From CBDCUW01 sp965222745 (GTDB lineage Bacteria > Planctomycetota > Planctomycetia > Pirellulales > Pirellulaceae): 64,000 nucleotides of DNA. The position numbers and the translations under genes were made by a program. The DNA is taken from assembly GCA_965222745.1 (NCBI GenBank), contig CBDCUW010000003.1, forward strand, positions 992,001 through 1,056,000, given 5' to 3'. How positions within the stretch are numbered: the first letter of the stretch is position 1; each line of letters opens with the position of its first letter. The notes under the pieces are model-generated. The model was not told where the DNA came from. It saw only the letters and a list, made by a program, of their open reading frames with translations, and ran no database searches. This document shows, piece by piece, positions 59,422 to 64,000 of this stretch.

Positions 59422-61891
59422 GCTCATCGATTGTGATGACCGACAACTGGCCGCGATACTCCGCACGGACGACGGCGCGGAGAAACAAGCCGCGCTGGCC
59501 GAACACGTCGAGACGTGCTCGCATTGCCAGAAGCGACTGCAGGAATTGGCGGCCAGCGACGATGATTGGCGCCGAGTCGGGCATGTTCTGTCCAACGTGG
59601 CGGACACGGAAGCGACGCTCGTTCTTCCAACCGGCCAATCCACGACGCCCCGCTTTCCACGTTGGCTCGATCGGCACGTGGAGTGGAACGAGTCGATGGT
59701 TCGGCAACTGCTCCAGCCGCCGAGTCATCCGGAGATGTTGGGGCGTTTGGGCCGCTACGAGATTGAACGGCTGATCGGTTCAGGCGGAATGGGGATTGTC
59801 TTCAAGGCGTATGACAGCGAACTGAACCGCGCTGTGGCGATCAAGCTCCTGGCGCCCTATTTAGCCGCCGGAGGTTCGGCGCGAAAGCGATTCGCCCGCG
59901 AAGCCCGATCGGCAGCCGGTATTGTCGATGACCACGTTGTGCCCATTCACAATGTCGAATCGGAGAGCGAACCGCCGTTTCTGGTGATGCAGTACATCGC
60001 CGGCGGATCGCTGCAGGAAAAACTGGATCGCGGTGGACCGCTGGAAGTATCGGAAGTTCTGCGCATTGGTCTGCAGACGGCAAAGGGGCTCGCAGCCGCG
60101 CACGCTCAAGGGCTGATTCACCGCGACGTGAAGCCGTCGAACATATTGCTTGACGAAGGCGTGGAACGAGCCCTGCTGACTGACTTTGGGCTGGCTCGAA
60201 CCGAAGACGATGCCTGCCTGACTCGCAGCGGTTTTCAACCAGGCACACCGCACTACATGTCGCCCGAGCAAGTTTGCGGCGAAGCGATCGACCCGCGAAG
60301 TGATTTGTTCAGCCTCGGCTGTGTGCTGTATGCACTGTGCACGGGGCGACCGCCGTTTCGTGCGGAAACCAGCTACGCAGTGCTCCGTCGGATCACGGAC
60401 GAATCGCCGCGACCCATTCGCGAAGTGAATCCGAACATCCCGGAGTGGCTGGAACGAATCGTGTTGAAGCTGCTGGAGAAGTCACCCGACGATCGTTTCG
60501 AGTCGGCTGACGGACTCGCCGGGGTATTGGCCGATTGCCTCGCGCACGTACAGAATCCGGCGTCGAAGACGCTTCCGAAATCCATCACAGAATTGTCACC
60601 CAGGCGAGGATTCCGTCCGCCGTGGCTCAAGGTGCTCGCTGCATCGGCCCTGATCATGTCGATGATCTTCGCGGGTGTGCTGATCGTCCTGGAATCGCGC
60701 AAAGGTACGATCCGGATCGAAAGTGATGCCGATGGCGTACCGATCGTCATCAAGAAGGGTGACGAAGTTGTCGATCGGTTGACGGTGTCTCAGGACGGAG
60801 CCTCCATTCGAGTCGCTGCCGACGAATACCGCGTTGAGATCGGTGGTGGCTTCGACGGGGTGAGGGTCAAAGAAAGTCGCGTTGACGATAGTCGCGTGAC
60901 GGTGACTCGTGGCCAGACCAGTGTTGTGACCATCACGAAAATTCCCCGGACGGATTCGGCAACGTCCGCTCAAGCAAGCGCAGCCGACTTGCGAAGGGAA
61001 GGGAATCCCGACACAAGCGGGGAGCAGGTCGAACAGGTTTTGCAACAGGTGCTCGCTCGTTGCGATGTTGTTCGCAGCGGACGGTTCGTCGCAGCGCATC
61101 GGCACGGATTTCCGCACGAGTGGAAGGGGCGGCCGGTCCGGCACTTTCACACCTACCTGCTCTCCGGCCAAAGCTGGTTGAAACAATCCGGTTTCCAGTC
61201 GAGAAGCCTGCGCGTCAGTCACGGCGGAAAACTGATGACGCTGAGCGGTCCGAGCGGATCGAAGGAGCCCAACCATCTGGCCATCTCGAAAGCGACCTCC
61301 GCTCGCGAAATTGACGATGATGTTTCGCCATTCTTTGCGGGGACGGTCTGGTCAGAGACGACTCGCAACTTTCTGCGTACCAGCCGTCCAAAGCTCGCCG
61401 GCAAAGAGACCATCGATGGTGTGGAAACGCTGATTCTGGAATGGCCGATTCCGAAAGGTCAGGCCCACGCAGCCATGCCGTCCGCCAATTCGGTCACGGC
61501 TGCAGGCGGCACGCTCAGAATCCATGCGGCACCGGAATTGGGGTACGCCCTGCCGCGAATCGATGTCGTTTCAAGCGACGGCACGCTCGGTTTTCGTTTT
61601 GAATCAACTGGATTCAAACAGGTCGCTCCCAACATTTACTTTCCGATGTATTCGGCATGGAAAGGTTTCGACCCCGATCCAGCCTTCACTCAGGAATACT
61701 ACTTCAAGGAAGTCACTCGCGTCAATGCCGACATCCCGGCCAGCGATTTCGAATTCACCATCAAGAAGGGAGTCGGGATTGTCGACGCACTCGTTCCCGA
61801 TCATACCGTCTTCAACACTGCCGACAGAGACCTCAATAGCTCGGACCACTACGCCGTTACCCACGCACCGGTCAACGGAGTTTTCCAGTAG
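59411..61891 (+). CDS. Ser/Thr protein kinase with zinc-finger N-terminus, membrane-anchored
   Basis: 826-residue protein. Residues 1-60 hold an anti-sigma-like zinc-binding pattern H32-x3-C36-x2-C39 (EHVETCSHCQKRL). The kinase domain (about 116-375) has the glycine loop IGSGGMGIVFKA, Lys145 (VAIKLL), catalytic HRDVKPSNILL, DFGLAR and GTPHYMSPEQ. One membrane helix (about 405-427, LAASALIMSMIFAGVLIVL) is followed by a PEGA-like segment (GTIRIESDADGVPIVIKKGDEVVDRL...) and an external domain of about 290 residues (SGRFVAAHRHGFPHEWKG...) whose end reads DFEFTIKKGVGIVDALVPD. ATG 59411 lies inside the sigma gene end. It probably receives an outside signal and controls the sigma factor; this is inferred. 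Confidence 0.9.
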   Translation: MNHKLIDCDDRQLAAILRTDDGAEKQAALAEHVETCSHCQKRLQELAASDDDWRRVGHVLSNVADTEATLVLPTGQSTTPRFPRWLDRHVEWNESMVRQLLQPPSHPEMLGRLGRYEIERLIGSGGMGIVFKAYDSELNRAVAIKLLAPYLAAGGSARKRFAREARSAAGIVDDHVVPIHNVESESEPPFLVMQYIAGGSLQEKLDRGGPLEVSEVLRIGLQTAKGLAAAHAQGLIHRDVKPSNILLDEGVERALLTDFGLARTEDDACLTRSGFQPGTPHYMSPEQVCGEAIDPRSDLFSLGCVLYALCTGRPPFRAETSYAVLRRITDESPRPIREVNPNIPEWLERIVLKLLEKSPDDRFESADGLAGVLADCLAHVQNPASKTLPKSITELSPRRGFRPPWLKVLAASALIMSMIFAGVLIVLESRKGTIRIESDADGVPIVIKKGDEVVDRLTVSQDGASIRVAADEYRVEIGGGFDGVRVKESRVDDSRVTVTRGQTSVVTITKIPRTDSATSAQASAADLRREGNPDTSGEQVEQVLQQVLARCDVVRSGRFVAAHRHGFPHEWKGRPVRHFHTYLLSGQSWLKQSGFQSRSLRVSHGGKLMTLSGPSGSKEPNHLAISKATSAREIDDDVSPFFAGTVWSETTRNFLRTSRPKLAGKETIDGVETLILEWPIPKGQAHAAMPSANSVTAAGGTLRIHAAPELGYALPRIDVVSSDGTLGFRFESTGFKQVAPNIYFPMYSAWKGFDPDPAFTQEYYFKEVTRVNADIPASDFEFTIKKGVGIVDALVPDHTVFNTADRDLNSSDHYAVTHAPVNGVFQ

Positions 61892-61995
61892 CTTCCTTCG
61901 TAATCAAAGGCAATCACGCCCGCCGACGCTGACTGGGTTTGCGCCAGCACGATTGACAATAAGGTCGATATTAGAACCGGCGTGTATCTTGGCAT
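61849..61995 (-). pseudogene. Truncated secreted protein, 48 residues
   Basis: ATG 61995 with GGAG about 10 bases upstream starts a good signal peptide (MPRYTPVLISTLLSIVLAQ, ending SASA) and then stops after GVIAFDYEGSYWKTPLTGAW and three more residues. The last 43 bases overlap the kinase gene end on the other strand. This looks like the 5' end of an exported protein whose remainder was lost. It could also be a small secreted peptide. Confidence 0.4.
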
Positions 61996-62121
61996 GGTTG
62001 TGTACTCCAGGTGGAAAAGAATCGGCCGCTGAGGCCTTTTGGACTGTACACGCTTGATACCCGGCATTTCGTCGGCGAGTTCATTGCGTCGATGCCCGTT
62101 AGTTTGCGATCGTGTCGCGCC

Positions 62122-62875
62122 GCAACCAACTATTCTCGTCAGTCGACCGGTCACGCCGTGTTGGTCATGGTCGATGGCGCGACCGTATACGAGAACTATC
62201 ACAACGGGTGGAGCGTCGAAGCGGCGCATCGATTGGCCAGTGGCACAAAGAGCTTTGCGGGGGTGGCGGCCGCGGTCGCCGTTGGCGAGGAACTCTTCGA
62301 TTTTGATGACCCCGTTTCAGAAACGATTACCCAGTGGAAGGAGGACCCGCGGCTTTCACGCATCACGGTCCGCCAGTTGTTGAGTCTGACTAGCGGGATC
62401 GATCCCGGAGACAACTCGGTTGTTTTGCCCTACCGTCAAGCAATCCAATCACCTGCCAAACGAGCCGATCGGTCTGGAAATCGGTCAGTGGCGGCAGACG
62501 CGAGACGGTGATCCGCATGTGCCATCCGGCGCATTCCTTGCCGCTCGGCAGTGGGCAAAATTTGGCGAGCTGCTGCGACAGGGCGGACGATGGGAATCCG
62601 AGCAAATCATTCGAGCAGATTTACTGCAGGAGCTACTGACCGGATCGAAAGCCAATCCGCGCTACGGAATGACGTTTTGGCTGAACATCAAAGGTGGGGT
62701 TGGCGCGGGAGATGATGCGGCCAGCCGGTCGACGACGCCGACGGCTGATTCGATACAGATGGAAGACCTGTTCATGGCTGCCGACGCCGTGTCGGCGCCG
62801 TGTGATGCCTCGTTGCTAGCTGCCAACATGCAACCCGGCGACACCGTTCAAAAGGGAAATTACTGGTCGAACTGA
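62122..62875 (+). pseudogene. Serine hydrolase (beta-lactamase-like) with internal deletion
   Basis: Segment 1 (to about 62455) encodes YSRQSTGHAVLVMVDGATV then YENYHNGWSVEAAHRLASGTKSF, with the class C SxxK motif SGTK (62239-62250) and VRQLLSLTSGID. Segment 2 is in another frame from about 62459: NEPIGLEIGQWRQTRDGDP then HVPSGAFLAARQWAKFGELL and SKANPRYGMTFWLN, the normal C-terminal half. The connecting region with the Tyr motif (about 45 residues in relatives) is absent, and no signal peptide is joined to segment 1. The gene is broken. Confidence 0.8.
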
Positions 62876-62896
62876 ATGCGCGCACTGATCGAAGTT

Positions 62897-63204
62897 GCCC
62901 CATGGATTACATGGTGATCGAGGTTGAGAGCCCCGAACACGAACTCGGCTATATGCATTCGGATGCCGAAACTCGCATCAAGATCGGCGCCATCGGTGGC
63001 AAGTCGATGCCTGGACGAAGTCTTTCCGGCCGCGGAATTGCGTGACGAGAAGAATGTGTTCATCGGCCGAATCAAAGTCGCCAACCGCTCGTTTGTGGCC
63101 TGTTTGTTCGATTCGATGACACGTTGATCGCCGCCGGTCAGCAAGAATCGGCCGAAACTTCTGTGGCGGTCGCCTATGCCAACGTCCCATCTGCGGCAGA
63201 GTAA
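62897..63204 (+). pseudogene. Frameshifted remnant of an unidentified gene
   Basis: Three successive frames give a continuous-looking protein: MDYMVIEVESPEHELGYMHS and DAETRIKIGAIGGKSMPG, then DEVFPAAELRDEKNVFIGRI and KVANRSFVACLF, then VRFDDTLIAAGQQESAETSV and AVAYANVPSAAE ending in TAA. At least two frameshifts are needed, at about 63010 and 63105. The protein family was not recognised. It follows the broken serine hydrolase and may be part of the same decayed cluster. Confidence 0.55.
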
Positions 63205-63280
63205 TGAACCCTTGCTCCAATCCCCCACTGGCTGCTTATACTGGACACTCAAGCAAGCTTTCACTCAATCGAGAGTCGTC

Positions 63281-64000
63281 GTGAAGAGCCCCGCCCATTT
63301 CCATTCTCGCAAGCGAAGACCGGGGCTCGAATCGCTGGAGTCGCGCCAACTGCTCGCCGCCGAGCTTGGTGAGTTGGATTTGCCTCAACCCAGGAACGTC
63401 CATTCGTTTGGTGAGCTGTTCATCTTTGCCCGTGACGATCCCGATTGGGGACGTGAGCCGTGGATCAGCGACGGGACAGCGGCGGGAACACGTTTGCTGA
63501 AAGACATCTGCCATGGTCCGGGGGATTCTTCGCCGGGTCAATACATGACCATCGGCGACCACGTCTATTTCATCGCCAACGATGGTGTCAACGAACGGGA
63601 ATTCTGGCGTTCCGACGGGACGCCCGAGGGAACCGTGCGCGTGACTGATTCGCCGGAAGAACTCGGTGACGTGGGAACGTTCTGGTTACCCGGTGGTTCC
63701 GGAGGGGGGACCGCCATCGAGTCCGGACTGTTGTACAGCCTGGGTGAATACCACACGACGCGCCTGTGGTTTCAACCCTTCTCCGGCGAACCGGCCATCG
63801 ACCTGAGTGTCGGGTTCGAACCGGACTCGGATCTTGACCGGGTCGCTGCCGTTGGACCCTACGTGGTGTTCACCGAAGACGGCAAGTATCGGCCCGACGG
63901 CACCAACATCGACAAGCTTTGGATCAGCGACGGGACAATCGAAGGCACGCACGAAGTTGTTGGGTTCGAGTCCAAACACTGGCACGTCTTCCTCTTCGAT
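63281..64000 (+). CDS. LEPR-XLL-type surface protein with ELWxSDGT repeats (partial)
   Basis: The frame is open from GTG 63281 to the window edge (240 codons, 3' part missing). The N-terminus KRRPGLESLESRQLLAAEL is a variant of the planctomycete LEPR-XLL motif, which marks large exported proteins. The following part has repeats of the type EPWISDGTAAGTRLLKDI, EFWRSDGTPEGTVRV and KLWISDGTIEGTHEV, spaced about 45-130 residues, known as ELWxSDGTxxGT repeats and probably beta-propeller blades. No signal peptide of the usual sort is apparent before the motif. A cell-surface or adhesin-like role is inferred. Confidence 0.8.
   Translation, partial: MKSPAHFHSRKRRPGLESLESRQLLAAELGELDLPQPRNVHSFGELFIFARDDPDWGREPWISDGTAAGTRLLKDICHGPGDSSPGQYMTIGDHVYFIANDGVNEREFWRSDGTPEGTVRVTDSPEELGDVGTFWLPGGSGGGTAIESGLLYSLGEYHTTRLWFQPFSGEPAIDLSVGFEPDSDLDRVAAVGPYVVFTEDGKYRPDGTNIDKLWISDGTIEGTHEVVGFESKHWHVFLFD

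Overview
The window reads as a chromosome segment of a planctomycete, most likely of the Pirellulaceae (Rhodopirellula-like) type. The evidence is a high-GC genome with genes on both strands, a formylmethanofuran:tetrahydromethanopterin formyltransferase gene in a bacterium, several secreted sulfatases, planctomycete cytochrome/DUF1501/DUF1559 families, an ECF sigma factor coupled to a Ser/Thr kinase, and a LEPR-XLL-type surface protein at the right edge. No rRNA, tRNA, CRISPR array, prophage or intact insertion sequence was recognised.

Layout: 0.1-5.6 kb holds metabolic genes (rhamnulokinase; 5-formyl-THF cyclo-ligase followed by the H4MPT formyltransferase; trpD; nucleoside hydrolase). 5.6-16.6 kb, all on the minus strand, is a type IV pilus / type II secretion-like assembly locus: pseudopilin, response regulator, histidine kinase, STAS protein, PilB, PilC, PilM, PilN, PilO, a PilP/GspC-like protein and the secretin. 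17.4-25.8 kb is a translation/transcription block (unknown secreted protein, nusA, infB, rbfA, an endonuclease III-like/histone H1-like fusion, YebC family). 25.9-28.7 kb is a ferrous iron uptake operon (feoA, feoB, small Cys-rich membrane protein) behind a Fur-box-like site. 28.7-33.8 kb has a lipoprotein and a 1,299-residue P-loop ATPase fused to two DUF4332 domains. 34.4-39.2 kb has a BlaI/M56 peptidase pair and acetyl-CoA synthetase.

From 39.7 kb on, most genes are exported: a Tat-type protein, three intact sulfatases and one deleted sulfatase, a twin-LamG cytochrome/DUF1592 protein, a cytochrome/PSD1 + pre-peptidase + DUF1501 operon with overlapping ends, a Kelch protein, a transthyretin-like lipoprotein and a DUF1559 pseudopilin-like protein. 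The last 5 kb hold an ECF sigma factor with a zinc-finger Ser/Thr kinase, then a zone of decayed genes (serine hydrolase with internal deletion, an unidentified frameshifted gene, a truncated secreted gene), and the start of a large ELWxSDGT-repeat protein that runs off the window.

The intergenic spaces carry several dispersed repeat families. The most striking is a ~54-bp two-hairpin element with complementary triloops (TCC and GGA) and compensatory base-pair changes between copies. Others are a 264-bp MITE-like element, a perfect 25-bp hairpin next to a tandem 24-mer, a GTACTC hexamer repeat, and a ~28-bp motif shared upstream of the secretin and the pseudopilin.
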